Positions 25,359 to 34,196 of a stretch of DNA of 64,000 bases are shown in pieces; positions within the stretch are counted from its first letter, which is position 1, and every line of letters starts with the position of its first letter. The stretch covers positions 1,116,001-1,180,000 of the forward strand of contig CANNCL010000001.1 of assembly GCA_947503155.1 (NCBI GenBank), in the 5' to 3' direction. Position numbers and translations under genes: made by a program. The stretch comes from an uncultured Erythrobacter sp. GTDB taxonomy: Bacteria; Pseudomonadota; Alphaproteobacteria; Sphingomonadales; Sphingomonadaceae. The notes under the pieces were generated by a model. The model saw only the letters and a list, made by a program, of their open reading frames with translations, did not search any database and was not told the DNA's origin.

Positions 25359-26081
25359 ATGATCAAGACGAAACAGCGCTATCAGGGAAAACCGAGGGGT
25401 CCGCGTTGGCCGCTGCTAACCGGGATCGTGGTTTTTCACGTCATTGCCCTTTACGGATTGTCGCGTTTTCTCGCGCCAGAGTTTACCGCTTCGGTTGAGC
25501 GTGAAGTGACAAACGCGTTCACGGTCACAATCACTGCTCCTGAAGACCCGGAAACACCGCCAGAGCCCGATGAAGGGGGGGCTGGCGCACCGGGGCAAGA
25601 AGCGGTGCCGCAGCCTGTGACAGCGCCCCAGGCACCGATCGAACGCAATCCAGAGCCACGTCCACAGGCATCTTCGACCGGAACAGCACAAAGATCAGGA
25701 GCACGCGAATCCGGCGATGGAACAGGCGCAGCGGGTGACGGCGCTGGCACAGGCAGCGGAAACCGCGGCGGCGGTCAGGGAAACGGCGTTGCAGTGCGGC
25801 CCAGCGTGTTATCGGGAAGCCTTGATCCGCGGCGTGATTTTCCGATCCCCGAAGGCGGACGCGAGACCCGGTTCGGAACCTCAGTCACTGTGTTCTTTAC
25901 TGTCACCACAAGCGGCCGCGCACGTGATTGCGCGGTCACGCGCAGCTCGGCTGATGCGCAAAGCACCGGGCGGGTCTGCGCTTTGGTTATCGAGAAAATT
26001 CGTTTCAACCCGGCCCGCAACCGTGCGGGCGAGCCGGTCGAGGCACGCTATGGCTATCGCGTCGATTTTCGGCAAAGATGA
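25359..26081 (+). CDS. TonB-like energy-transducing protein
   Basis: This is a 240-aa protein with TonB architecture. A single N-terminal membrane segment (LLTGIVVFHVIALYGLSRFL) is followed by a Pro/Glu-rich periplasmic stretch (residues ~55-100), a Gly/Ser-rich linker (~105-145) and a C-terminal TonB_C-like domain (VTVFFTVTTSGRARDCAVTRSS to FNPARNRAGEPVEARYGYRVDFRQ). TonB couples the proton-motive force to outer-membrane receptors such as the three in this window. No exbB or exbD is adjacent, so it would rely on a motor encoded elsewhere. The ATG at 25359 has AGGA upstream. It is divergent from the MASE1 kinase. Confidence 0.85.
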   Translation: MIKTKQRYQGKPRGPRWPLLTGIVVFHVIALYGLSRFLAPEFTASVEREVTNAFTVTITAPEDPETPPEPDEGGAGAPGQEAVPQPVTAPQAPIERNPEPRPQASSTGTAQRSGARESGDGTGAAGDGAGTGSGNRGGGQGNGVAVRPSVLSGSLDPRRDFPIPEGGRETRFGTSVTVFFTVTTSGRARDCAVTRSSADAQSTGRVCALVIEKIRFNPARNRAGEPVEARYGYRVDFRQR

Positions 26082-26192
26082 ACGCTTAATCATAGTGATA
26101 TGAATTCGAGCGCGGAATAGGAGCGGTTTACGCCTAACGGTTAATGATTGGTCGTTCACTGCCTTTAAACCCCTCCGTGTTAGGGCCGATGC

Positions 26193-27269
26193 ATGGTTAA
26201 AGAGCGCCTCATACATCCGGTGGTCCTGTGCGGCGGTGGCGGCACGCGATTGTGGCCGGTCAGCCGTGTCGAATATCCGAAGCCTTTTTTGCCTCTGATT
26301 GGCGGCACCACAATGTTCGAACAGGCGGTTCGGCGGGTTGCCGATTTTACCAATGACGCCGATGGCGGTTTAAGTTTCGCCGCGCCAATTGTGGTCGCAG
26401 GCGCGCAACATGGCGATTTAATCGAAACGCAAATGCACGGTGCGGAATATCGCCTGATCGTGGAGCCTGCGGCAAAGAACACCGCTCCGGCGATTGCACT
26501 GGCAGCGGCGATGTTACCCGCTGATGACGTGATGCTGGTGTGCCCCAGCGACCACCATATCGCTGATGAAGCCGCTTTCCGAAATGCTGTCAGTGCAGCG
26601 GCCCAGCTGGCGGAGCAGGATTACCTTGTTTCTTTTGGGATTACCCCAGACCGCGCTGAAACTGGCTATGGTTATTTGCGCCGGGGGGCTGCACTCGCCG
26701 AAGGATATACGATTGCTGAGTTCGTTGAGAAACCGGACCGGGCGCAGGCAGAAGCCTATATCGCAAGCGGCGAATACAGCTGGAATGGCGGCATCTTTGC
26801 CTTTCGTGCGGGCGCATTATTGAGTGAATTGACAGCACACCGCCCTGCTATGGCCGCGGCGGTTCGACAAGCGGTTGCCCAGGGACGCAAAGAGGGATCG
26901 CATTTTCATCCCGATGCAGCGATTTTCGCTGAAATCGAGGGCGAATCCATCGATTACGCTGTGATGGAAAACACCGCACGCGCCGCAATGGTGCCAGCCC
27001 AAATGGGCTGGTCAGACATTGGCAATTGGGCCGCTTTGCAGGATGCACTCGCCGCGCGATGTGAAGGCGCGGATGCAGATGGCAATGTCGTTCGCGGTTC
27101 AGCCGATCTGGTGAATTGCGCCAATGTGTTCACGTCCTCTGATGGCCCACGTGTTTCTGCCATTGGACTCAACGATCTTTGTATTGTCGTATCTGGCGAT
27201 GAAGTGCTCGTAACAACCCGCGACGGCGCGCAAAGCGTCGGCAAACTGCCGGGGGCGAGCGCCCAATGA
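26193..27269 (+). CDS. manC: Mannose-1-phosphate guanylyltransferase
   Basis: This 358-aa cytosolic nucleotidyltransferase makes GDP-mannose from mannose-1-phosphate and GTP. The N-terminal signature CGGGGTRLWPVSR and the downstream PKPFLPL define the active site. VCPSDHHIADEAAF, GYGYLRRG, FVEKPDRAQAEAYIASGEYSWNGGIF and MGWSDIGNWAAL are the further family motifs. It lacks the C-terminal isomerase domain of bifunctional ManC/AlgA proteins, and the following gene supplies that activity separately. The stop codon overlaps the next start (ATGA), so the two are translationally coupled. GDP-mannose feeds exopolysaccharide, lipopolysaccharide or glycan synthesis. Confidence 0.95.
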   Translation: MVKERLIHPVVLCGGGGTRLWPVSRVEYPKPFLPLIGGTTMFEQAVRRVADFTNDADGGLSFAAPIVVAGAQHGDLIETQMHGAEYRLIVEPAAKNTAPAIALAAAMLPADDVMLVCPSDHHIADEAAFRNAVSAAAQLAEQDYLVSFGITPDRAETGYGYLRRGAALAEGYTIAEFVEKPDRAQAEAYIASGEYSWNGGIFAFRAGALLSELTAHRPAMAAAVRQAVAQGRKEGSHFHPDAAIFAEIEGESIDYAVMENTARAAMVPAQMGWSDIGNWAALQDALAARCEGADADGNVVRGSADLVNCANVFTSSDGPRVSAIGLNDLCIVVSGDEVLVTTRDGAQSVGKLPGASAQ

Positions 27270-28138
27270 CTGCGATGACAAAAGTGACCGCGGCTGGAGA
27301 GACCGCAGCAGTGCGCCAGATACCGACGCGCATGGTTGAGAAGGTCTGGGGCCGTACGGTCTTGCCCGAACCCTTTGCCGCACCTGCAGGCGCGAGCATT
27401 GGCGAGATATGGTTTGAGCCACCACCAGAATTGCCGCAATTGCTCGTCAAATATCTGTTCACCAGCGAAAAACTCTCGGTGCAGGTGCATCCGTCAGATG
27501 CGAATGCGCGGCCGGGCGAGGACGGTAAGGAAGAATGCTGGCTGGTTCTTGATGCTCAACCCGGTGCGAAACTGGCGATCGGGTTTGAGAAGCCAGTAAC
27601 ACCGGCTGAGATAGAGATTGCTGCGCGCGATGGTTCGATTGAGAAACTGCTGAAATGGCACGAAGCTAAAGCTGGCGACGTGTATTTCCTTCCGGCTGGC
27701 ACTGTTCATGCAATCGGGCCGGGCCTTGCTCTGGTCGAAGTTCAGCAAAACAGTGACACGACGTTTCGACTGTATGATTACGGCCGCCCGCGCGAATTGC
27801 ATCTGGACCGGGCTTTGGCGGTTGCCGATTGTGCGCCTTATGCAGCGGCGAATAAAGGGACAGCGGCGACGCGTGGTCAGTCTTTGATTGCCGCGCCGAA
27901 TTTTAGGCTCGACCGGATCGAGGGCGTGCCGGATGCTCAAATTTTGAAGGCTTATGATGAGCCGTTTCTTGCCTTGCCGATCTGCGGCAAAGTGCGTGAG
28001 GCTGATGACCGCGCGCATGGAGGCTTTGTCGGTAACGGTTTAGTTGGGGCTGGGCCGGGCGAATGCTTGTTCGCTCAGAATATTGATTTGATCGACTTTA
28101 GCGACGCGGAAATTACGCTGCTGACGCGGCCTGCTTAG
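27266..28138 (+). CDS. manA: Class I mannose-6-phosphate isomerase
   Basis: This 290-aa cupin-type enzyme interconverts fructose-6-phosphate and mannose-6-phosphate. Zinc-site candidates are H75 in VQVHPSD, E90 in KEECWLVLDA and H149 in PAGTVHAIGPG. The arginine region (TTFRLYDYGRPRELHL) closes the fold. The start overlaps the manC stop by four bases. With manC it supplies two of the three steps from fructose-6-phosphate to GDP-mannose; the phosphomannomutase step is not encoded nearby. The length is normal for the short bacterial class I form. Confidence 0.92.
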   Translation: MTAMTKVTAAGETAAVRQIPTRMVEKVWGRTVLPEPFAAPAGASIGEIWFEPPPELPQLLVKYLFTSEKLSVQVHPSDANARPGEDGKEECWLVLDAQPGAKLAIGFEKPVTPAEIEIAARDGSIEKLLKWHEAKAGDVYFLPAGTVHAIGPGLALVEVQQNSDTTFRLYDYGRPRELHLDRALAVADCAPYAAANKGTAATRGQSLIAAPNFRLDRIEGVPDAQILKAYDEPFLALPICGKVREADDRAHGGFVGNGLVGAGPGECLFAQNIDLIDFSDAEITLLTRPA

Positions 28139-28170
28139 GCCGATATCGTTCGGATACGCTTGAGGCGTTC

Positions 28171-28473
28171 TCAGTCATTTTCAAGCAATTTTCCGCCCTG
28201 TTTGCGGACCGCGCGTTCCAATGTCCCGCGCAAGAAACCGAGCATTGCAGGCAAGTCGATCTCGATCACGACACTGTCCTCGCCGACATCAATGCCCCCT
28301 TCGATCCGCTGTCCAGCGGCAGTGATAAGAAGGCTCATATGGTCTTCGTGGGGCCAACTTGTTTCCACCTCTGCCATGCCAGGCGGGAAGTGATCGGCGA
28401 TCTCATGACCGTGTTTATGCATTCTGGCGCGAACTTCTTCGCGGCCAAGTGTGTGTGGGAGCGACACGCGCAT
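28171..28473 (-). CDS. Polyhydroxyalkanoic acid system family protein
   Basis: The 100-aa protein matches the PHA-granule-region family by its pattern (MRVSLPHTLGREEVRARM at the start, ISDHF-like ADHFPPGM, and EIDLPAMLGFLRGTLERAV near the end). Its function is not well defined; homologues occur near polyhydroxyalkanoate genes in other genomes, but none is seen here. It lies two bases behind the XpaC-like gene and is probably the last gene of that operon. Confidence 0.75.
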   Translation of the reverse strand: MRVSLPHTLGREEVRARMHKHGHEIADHFPPGMAEVETSWPHEDHMSLLITAAGQRIEGGIDVGEDSVVIEIDLPAMLGFLRGTLERAVRKQGGKLLEND

Positions 28474-28475
28474 TG

Positions 28476-29288
28476 TTAGCGACCCTGTTTCTGAGGTTCA
28501 GGCGCAGCGGCGAAGTCGGGAAGCGGCACACCGGAACCTTCGCCTTGTAGATCGGCGATCAAATCATCGCCGCCATAACGATAATCGAGATAGCGTGATT
28601 TCACCGCAAGATCGTCCAGCGCCCCTTCTGCGAGGCGGCGAGTGACCCGGTCAACTTCGCTGGAAAGCTTGGTCAGGCTGGCGGTAAGGCGATCGTCTGC
28701 GGTGCCGCCCGCATGTTCTTCTTTGCGCAGATGCTCTGGGATCTTGCGGTAATTGTCGATGGTCTCAGGGATGTATTCGCCAACCAATTCGCGCACTTCG
28801 GACATGGCTGGATGCGCTTCTTCGATGGTTTCGAGTTGTATGCCCAGCGCGTCGAGTTGCACGCCGAGACGGTCTAGGATGGCGGCGGCTGGCGCTGGCA
28901 AAGCAGGGCGCTGCGCTTCGAGCCAAAGCTCTGTTCGGGCGACCATTTGCTGCGGATTGCCCTGTTTGAGTTCGGCGCGTTTTGGGGTCTTTACCTTGGG
29001 ATAATTCGTAAACACAAACGCAGCTGCCATGACCGCAAGCGCCACCATCATGATCCCGGCGAAGCCAATGCCTTCGAGAACAACGCCCGCAACCGATGCG
29101 GCTACAAAAATCGTCAAAACGGCGCCTGCAAAATATTTCGCTCGGTTTAGCCAGTTCTTGCGCTTCGCCGATGCCGACCCTTTGCCGATGCTGTCACCGG
29201 GCCGATGCGTCCCGCCGTCTTTCTGGGTCACAAGCGATTGCTTCGCCGCCCTTAGTATTTGATCGGATTCGCCGGTGGTGTTTGGCAT
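28476..29288 (-). CDS. XpaC-like protein (5-bromo-4-chloroindolyl phosphate hydrolysis family)
   Basis: This is a 270-aa protein with two adjacent membrane segments at residues ~50-95 (YFAGAVLTIFVAASVAGVVLEGIGF, then MMVALAVMAAAFVF) and a helical cytoplasmic part rich in charged coiled-coil-like sequence (LDALGIQLETIEEAHPAMSEVRELV). Bacillus XpaC is the namesake, and the biochemical role is unclear. Pairing with TelA immediately upstream on the same strand is widely conserved. The start at 29288 overlaps the telA stop, which indicates translational coupling. Confidence 0.75.
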   Translation of the reverse strand: MPNTTGESDQILRAAKQSLVTQKDGGTHRPGDSIGKGSASAKRKNWLNRAKYFAGAVLTIFVAASVAGVVLEGIGFAGIMMVALAVMAAAFVFTNYPKVKTPKRAELKQGNPQQMVARTELWLEAQRPALPAPAAAILDRLGVQLDALGIQLETIEEAHPAMSEVRELVGEYIPETIDNYRKIPEHLRKEEHAGGTADDRLTASLTKLSSEVDRVTRRLAEGALDDLAVKSRYLDYRYGGDDLIADLQGEGSGVPLPDFAAAPEPQKQGR

Positions 29289-30526
29289 TAGCTATCGAGC
29301 CCTAGCAGAGACGGGCTCGCGGCAACCTTTTGTTGTGCCTGAGCTTGCCCTTCGGCGCGGGCGATATAGCCTTTGGATTTCTCCACCTCATCCGTCAGGA
29401 CATTGACGGTCTGTTTCATACTGTCGAGCGCGCGCAGCTTGAAACTGTCGACCTCATCCATCGTGTCATAGATATTTTGGAATGCGCGTTGCAGCGTCTC
29501 CAGCGGGATCGTCGACGACGCCGCTTGCTCATGGATTTGCGCGGTTTGTTCGCGGAGCAGAGTGCTGGTCGAATCGATGATATCGGTGGTTGTCTGGTTC
29601 AGCGATGTGATCTGTTGCAGTACCAATTTCTGATTGGTCATTGCCTGCGCGACCGTCACCGCCGTGCGCAGCGCGCCGACCGTCGTGGTGCTTGCGCGGT
29701 CTACGCCTTTGACCAGCTCAACATTGTTTTTCTTCACCAGGTCGAGAGCGAGATATCCCTGCACGCTCACCGCCATCTGCGTGAGCAAATCTTGCGTGCG
29801 CTGACGTACATAGAACAGCGCGCTTTCGCGAAGCGCCTTGGCCTTTTCAGGATCGCTTGAATCAAGTTCGAGCGCTTTAGCTTCCAGCCGCTCGTCCAAA
29901 GTCTTGGCGATATGGATCATTTGCTCCAGTTCGCCCATTGCTTCCCACAATTTCTGCCGTTCGGTGTCGATCGCGGCATTGTCGAGGTGCAATTCTTTCT
30001 TGCCGCCCTCCAACCGTTCGAGGATCGCCTGAATATGGCTTTGCGCGCTCGTATAGCTGTCGAAATAATTCTTTAGCTTGCTGCCAAACGGGATGATCCC
30101 AAACAATTTGCGCGGGGACAGGAGCTTGTTCTTACGGCCCGGATCGAGGTCTTCGACCGTGCGGCGCAATTCGGCGAGGTTGCTGCCAACATTGCTGTCT
30201 TCGTCCATTGCGCGGACCGGGCGGTCCAAAAAGCGGTTGGAATGCGCAGCGGCGGCGCGGATCTGTTCCTGGCCCATCCGAGTGATCTGATCGACCTTTT
30301 CGCCAAACGCCGGTGAATTGGCATCCACAGAGACCAGATCGGTAACGAACGCATCAACCTTCGTGTCGAGTTTAGAGCGCTGCTCAGTTGATACGGGCAC
30401 TAGCCCGGCGGCTTTCTCAGGCGCAATCTCAGGCACAGGAGCGGGCGGGGTCAGCTCAAAATCCGTGGCAGTTTTGGTCGCGACTTTGGGCGCTTGGTTC
30501 GTTTCTGGTGTCATTTCGGTGCTCAT
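29288..30526 (-). CDS. telA: Toxic anion resistance protein TelA
   Basis: This 412-aa cytosolic TelA/KlaA-family protein is long and helical. It contains the family blocks NKLLSPRKLFGIIPFGSKLKNYFDSY, HIQAILERLEGGKKELHLDNAAI, and a C-terminal region with ALRTAVTVAQAMTNQKLVLQQITSLNQTT. Family members are linked to tellurite and cell-envelope stress tolerance, but their mechanism is unknown. It is the first gene of an operon with the XpaC-like and polyhydroxyalkanoate-system proteins. The N-terminal ~40 residues are Pro/Thr-rich and probably disordered. Confidence 0.9.
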   Translation of the reverse strand: MSTEMTPETNQAPKVATKTATDFELTPPAPVPEIAPEKAAGLVPVSTEQRSKLDTKVDAFVTDLVSVDANSPAFGEKVDQITRMGQEQIRAAAAHSNRFLDRPVRAMDEDSNVGSNLAELRRTVEDLDPGRKNKLLSPRKLFGIIPFGSKLKNYFDSYTSAQSHIQAILERLEGGKKELHLDNAAIDTERQKLWEAMGELEQMIHIAKTLDERLEAKALELDSSDPEKAKALRESALFYVRQRTQDLLTQMAVSVQGYLALDLVKKNNVELVKGVDRASTTTVGALRTAVTVAQAMTNQKLVLQQITSLNQTTTDIIDSTSTLLREQTAQIHEQAASSTIPLETLQRAFQNIYDTMDEVDSFKLRALDSMKQTVNVLTDEVEKSKGYIARAEGQAQAQQKVAASPSLLGLDS

Positions 30527-30745
30527 GCGGCTCGTCTTGCTCCCTGGTCCGCCGGCTGATTTATATGCGCGGGCGGCTTTTCTTGATTACTGTATTAGTG
30601 ATCTAAAACACGTCTTTCAAGATTGGACGTAAGCTAGCGTGTTTCTGTTGCGCAATCCATGCCTGAAACGCCCCGTGCGCTTACTCGCTTCCGTTCGTGC
30701 CGGATTGGCCGTAAGGCGGCTGAGTAAACAGGGACGAAAACACTC

Positions 30746-32311
30746 GTGGAAGACGCAAACAAGCCCCCGCCTGCCCCTTCAAGTTCGGGTTACACCCCGG
30801 TTCCAGACAAAGAAGGCGCCGCTGTTTCGGGCGATGGCATGTCCGCATCGCGCATCTTGTTCAGCGTTCAACGTTGGTGGCGCGAAGATGTCGTGGGCAC
30901 AGTTGATCAAGCGCAAGTGATCGAGAAACGTCGCGCGGAATGCGCGTTATCCGAGCGATATCTCTTCATGACTGCCATGAGCGCCGGAATCGCTGTTCTG
31001 GGACTCTTGCTATCATCCCCTGCCGTTGTGATTGGCGCTATGCTTTTGTCGCCGCTTATGGACCCGATCATGGGCCTCGGTTTTGCGCTGGCGATTGGCG
31101 ATTACAAATGGCTCAAGAAATCCGCGCGCAGTCTTGCGTGGGGCACCTTGATTGCGATCGGGTTGACGGCTGTATTGGTGTATCTGTCGCCGATCCAAAC
31201 GATCACGCCAGAAATCGCCGCGCGCACACAGCCGAATTTGTTCGACCTGTTTGTTGCGCTGTTTTCGGCGCTTGCTGGCGCTTATGCGATGATCCGCGGG
31301 CGGGAAGGCACGATTGTCGGCGTGGCGATTGCCACAGCTTTGATGCCGCCGCTTGCAACGGTGGGCTTTGGTTTGGCGACGTGGAATTGGACGGTCTTTT
31401 CCGGCGCCATGCTGCTCTATGTGACCAACTTGCTCACGATCGCGCTGACAGCGTGGGGCATGGCGCGGATTTATGGTTTTAAAACCGCACTTTCATCGCG
31501 CAACACACTGTTTCAAAATATCGCGGTTGCCGGTGTGTTTATTGGTCTCGCGATTCCGCTGGCATTGTCACTGCAACAGATCGCATGGCAAACCAATGCA
31601 CAGCGGATCGTGAGGGCAGAGATCGAAGAGAGCTTCCAAGGGAGTGGCCGGCTGAGCGAGGTGAATATTGAATTCGCTGCGAAACCGATTGCAATCAATG
31701 CGACCATGCTCACCCCGAACCTTCGGCCTGACGTGGAAAGTGAGATTGAAAACGCGCTGCAATCGCGGCTCGGTCAGCCGGTTGAATTGCTGCTGACGCA
31801 GTTTCAAGTCGGCACCAGCAGCACAGCGGCTGAGCAAGCCCAACTGGCTGGCGCACGCGCGAATGAGGAAGAGGCCGCATTGGAACGCGCCGAAGACCTC
31901 GCGAAACGGCTGGCGTTGGTCGCCGGCGTCGCAGAAGGGGATGTGACAGTTGACCGGACGCGCCGCCGTGCAACGGTGCGCGCAGAGCGGTTGGACGGCG
32001 CGACTTTGGCAGCTTACCGCGCCCTTGAGCTACGGATCGCCGCGACAGAGCCGGACTGGACGATTGAACTGCTTCCGCCGATCGGCGATTTGCCGCAGGT
32101 TATCGCCTTTGATGAAGAAGGTCCGACGCCCGAGGGTGCCCAGGCGCTGGCCGTGGTGGAATGGGCATCAAAGCGTATTGATTTGCCAATCGTTCTGATC
32201 GGCAATGCAGAGCAGACCACTCAGGCGGCCGAACTCCTCGCAAGACGCGGTGTGAGCGTCAGTGTGCGCAGCGGCAGCGGGCCAATGCGAGCGGATTGGG
32301 GCGGGACTTAA
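30746..32311 (+). CDS. DUF389 membrane protein
   Basis: This is a 521-aa inner-membrane protein. The DUF389 core occupies residues ~60-255 with about six membrane segments, including FLFMTAMSAGIAVLGLLLSSPAVVIGAMLLSPLMDPIMG and IATALMPPLATVGFGLA. The N-terminus is a Pro-rich cytoplasmic tail, and the C-terminal ~250 residues are soluble, with an Ala/Glu helix (AEQAQLAGARANEEEAALERAEDLAKRLALVAG). Function is not established for the family. The GTG at 30746 gives a normal start with AGGGACG upstream. It ends four bases inside the convergent acyl-AMP ligase gene. Confidence 0.88.
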   Translation: MEDANKPPPAPSSSGYTPVPDKEGAAVSGDGMSASRILFSVQRWWREDVVGTVDQAQVIEKRRAECALSERYLFMTAMSAGIAVLGLLLSSPAVVIGAMLLSPLMDPIMGLGFALAIGDYKWLKKSARSLAWGTLIAIGLTAVLVYLSPIQTITPEIAARTQPNLFDLFVALFSALAGAYAMIRGREGTIVGVAIATALMPPLATVGFGLATWNWTVFSGAMLLYVTNLLTIALTAWGMARIYGFKTALSSRNTLFQNIAVAGVFIGLAIPLALSLQQIAWQTNAQRIVRAEIEESFQGSGRLSEVNIEFAAKPIAINATMLTPNLRPDVESEIENALQSRLGQPVELLLTQFQVGTSSTAAEQAQLAGARANEEEAALERAEDLAKRLALVAGVAEGDVTVDRTRRRATVRAERLDGATLAAYRALELRIAATEPDWTIELLPPIGDLPQVIAFDEEGPTPEGAQALAVVEWASKRIDLPIVLIGNAEQTTQAAELLARRGVSVSVRSGSGPMRADWGGT

Positions 32312-34041
32312 GCGGCCAGCTCTAGCGGTACGATCTCGCCCGAAAGATACAGCTTCTTCGCCTTTGCGCGGCTGAGTTTTCCAGAACTGGTGCGCGGCAG
32401 AGTGCGCGGTGGAACCAGCTCAACGACGCAGCTCATCCCGGTGACTGAACGCACTTTGTCAGAGATTTGCTCGCGCAGTTTCACTCGTTCAGCGGGATCA
32501 GAAACGCGGCAATGAACCAAGACTGCGGGCGCCTCCTCTCCGCCTTCTGTTTCGACAGAGAATGCCGCAATATCGCCGTGGTTAAAGCCGGGCAGCTGTT
32601 CGACCGCCCATTCAATATCCTGCGGCCAATGGTTCTTGCCATTGATGATGATCATATCCTTGGCGCGGCCAACAATGAACAAGTAGCCATCCGCCATATA
32701 ACCCATGTCGCCTGTATCGAGCCAGCCATCGACGAGGCAGTCTTCGGTTGCGCCCTCATCGCGGAAATAGGAATGCATGACGCTCGGCCCTTGGCACCAG
32801 ACCTTGCCGATCTGGTGGTCTCCGCGTGCGTGCCCGTCTTCGCCCGTAATCAGGACATTCATATCTGGAAGCGGTTTCCCGCAATTGACGATCGCGCGGT
32901 ATCGGGCCGGGCGCGAAATATCACGCGGTGTGCCCGACAGTCGTTCTTCTTCGACCAATTCTACTCGGATACCTTCGCCCGGCGGCATGACCGTGACGGC
33001 CAAGACCGCCTCCGCCAAGCCGTATGACGGAGTGAAAGCCGATGCCTTGAAGCCCGCATCAGCAAAGGAATTGACGAAATTTTGCATCACGTCAGGCCGG
33101 ATCATATCCGCGCCATTGCCGGCAATGCGCCAACGCGACAGGTCAAAGCGCTCTGCGACATTGGTTTGGCTAGAAATGCGGCGCGCGCAGATGTCATAGC
33201 CAAACGTTGGAGAATAAGAGCACGTATTGCCGGGATTACGGCTGATCATATCAAGCCATGCGAGCGGGCGGCGCGCAAAGGCATCAGGCTTTAGAAAATC
33301 GACCGAGAATTGATTGGCCACCAGCGACAGAAAACAGCCGACCAATCCCATATCGTGATAAAGCGGCAGCCAGCTTACGCAGCGATCATTCTCGCCCAGC
33401 TCCATCGACACAGCATGACCGTATAGATTGTGCAGCAAAGCCTCATGTGTGACCGCAACCCCGGTCGGAAAGCGCGTCGAACCAGACGAATATTGTAAAT
33501 AGCAAATGTCATCTGGCGATGCTTTGGGCAGATCGGTTTCAGGCGCCGCTTCCTGCCCAAATTCTTGCCAGCTGATCCCGGCGCACCCTTGCTTCGCAGC
33601 GGCGGCGCTTGCCATCTCGGCGATTTCTTCGGGATAGATTAGGACGGATGGATCAGAGCTGTCCAATTGCACGGCGAGCTGATCAATATAACTGTCTTTG
33701 CCGCCAAAGGTCGTCGGCAGCGGCAGCGGCACAGGCCAGGCACCGGCATAGACGCAGGCGCAAAAGAGCGCAGTGAAATCCGGACCGGTTTCTGCGATCA
33801 AAGCCACGCGGTCTTTCGGCTTAATTCCCGCAGCGATCAGCCGATAGGCCATCTCAATCGCATCTGCGCGCATTTCAGAATAAGGATAAACCCTTTCGAG
33901 TTGTCCCCGCATATCATGAAAATTCATGCCCTTTTCGCTGCGCGCGGCGTAATCAATCGCATCGTTAAAGGTCGGAAATTGGGCGCGAATGCGCGGTAAT
34001 TCGCAGTCGTTCGGTGTTGGCTTAAGGGCGGCGTCGGTCAT
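32308..34041 (-). CDS. Fatty acyl-AMP ligase (FAAL, ANL superfamily)
   Basis: This is a 577-aa adenylate-forming enzyme. Motifs are YSSGSTRFPTGVAVTH (P-loop), WLPLYHDMGLVGCF, SYSPTFGYDICARR, SYGLAEAVLAVT, DGWLDTGDMGYMADGYLFIVGRAKDMIIINGKNHWPQDIE and the C-terminal lysine region TLPRTSSGKLSRAKAKKLYLSG. The HYHDMGL-like tract and the INGKNHWPQDIE hinge are typical of FAALs, which load fatty acyl groups onto acyl carrier proteins instead of CoA. No acyl carrier protein, polyketide synthase or sphingolipid gene is adjacent, so its partner is unknown. It could also act as an acyl-CoA synthetase. It converges with the DUF389 gene by a 4-base overlap. Confidence 0.88.
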   Translation of the reverse strand: MTDAALKPTPNDCELPRIRAQFPTFNDAIDYAARSEKGMNFHDMRGQLERVYPYSEMRADAIEMAYRLIAAGIKPKDRVALIAETGPDFTALFCACVYAGAWPVPLPLPTTFGGKDSYIDQLAVQLDSSDPSVLIYPEEIAEMASAAAAKQGCAGISWQEFGQEAAPETDLPKASPDDICYLQYSSGSTRFPTGVAVTHEALLHNLYGHAVSMELGENDRCVSWLPLYHDMGLVGCFLSLVANQFSVDFLKPDAFARRPLAWLDMISRNPGNTCSYSPTFGYDICARRISSQTNVAERFDLSRWRIAGNGADMIRPDVMQNFVNSFADAGFKASAFTPSYGLAEAVLAVTVMPPGEGIRVELVEEERLSGTPRDISRPARYRAIVNCGKPLPDMNVLITGEDGHARGDHQIGKVWCQGPSVMHSYFRDEGATEDCLVDGWLDTGDMGYMADGYLFIVGRAKDMIIINGKNHWPQDIEWAVEQLPGFNHGDIAAFSVETEGGEEAPAVLVHCRVSDPAERVKLREQISDKVRSVTGMSCVVELVPPRTLPRTSSGKLSRAKAKKLYLSGEIVPLELAA

Positions 34042-34196
34042 ATTTATTAGCGATACCCGTCATTTGCGGCGGATTGTTACCCGGCCTATCCTGTCCCCAC
34101 ATACACGCAAAATTGCGCATCTGTGCTTATGCAGCTTTTCCCATTTGATAAGGACTGTGGCACGAATAAGGCGAAATGGTGTCACGGAGGAGCAAA

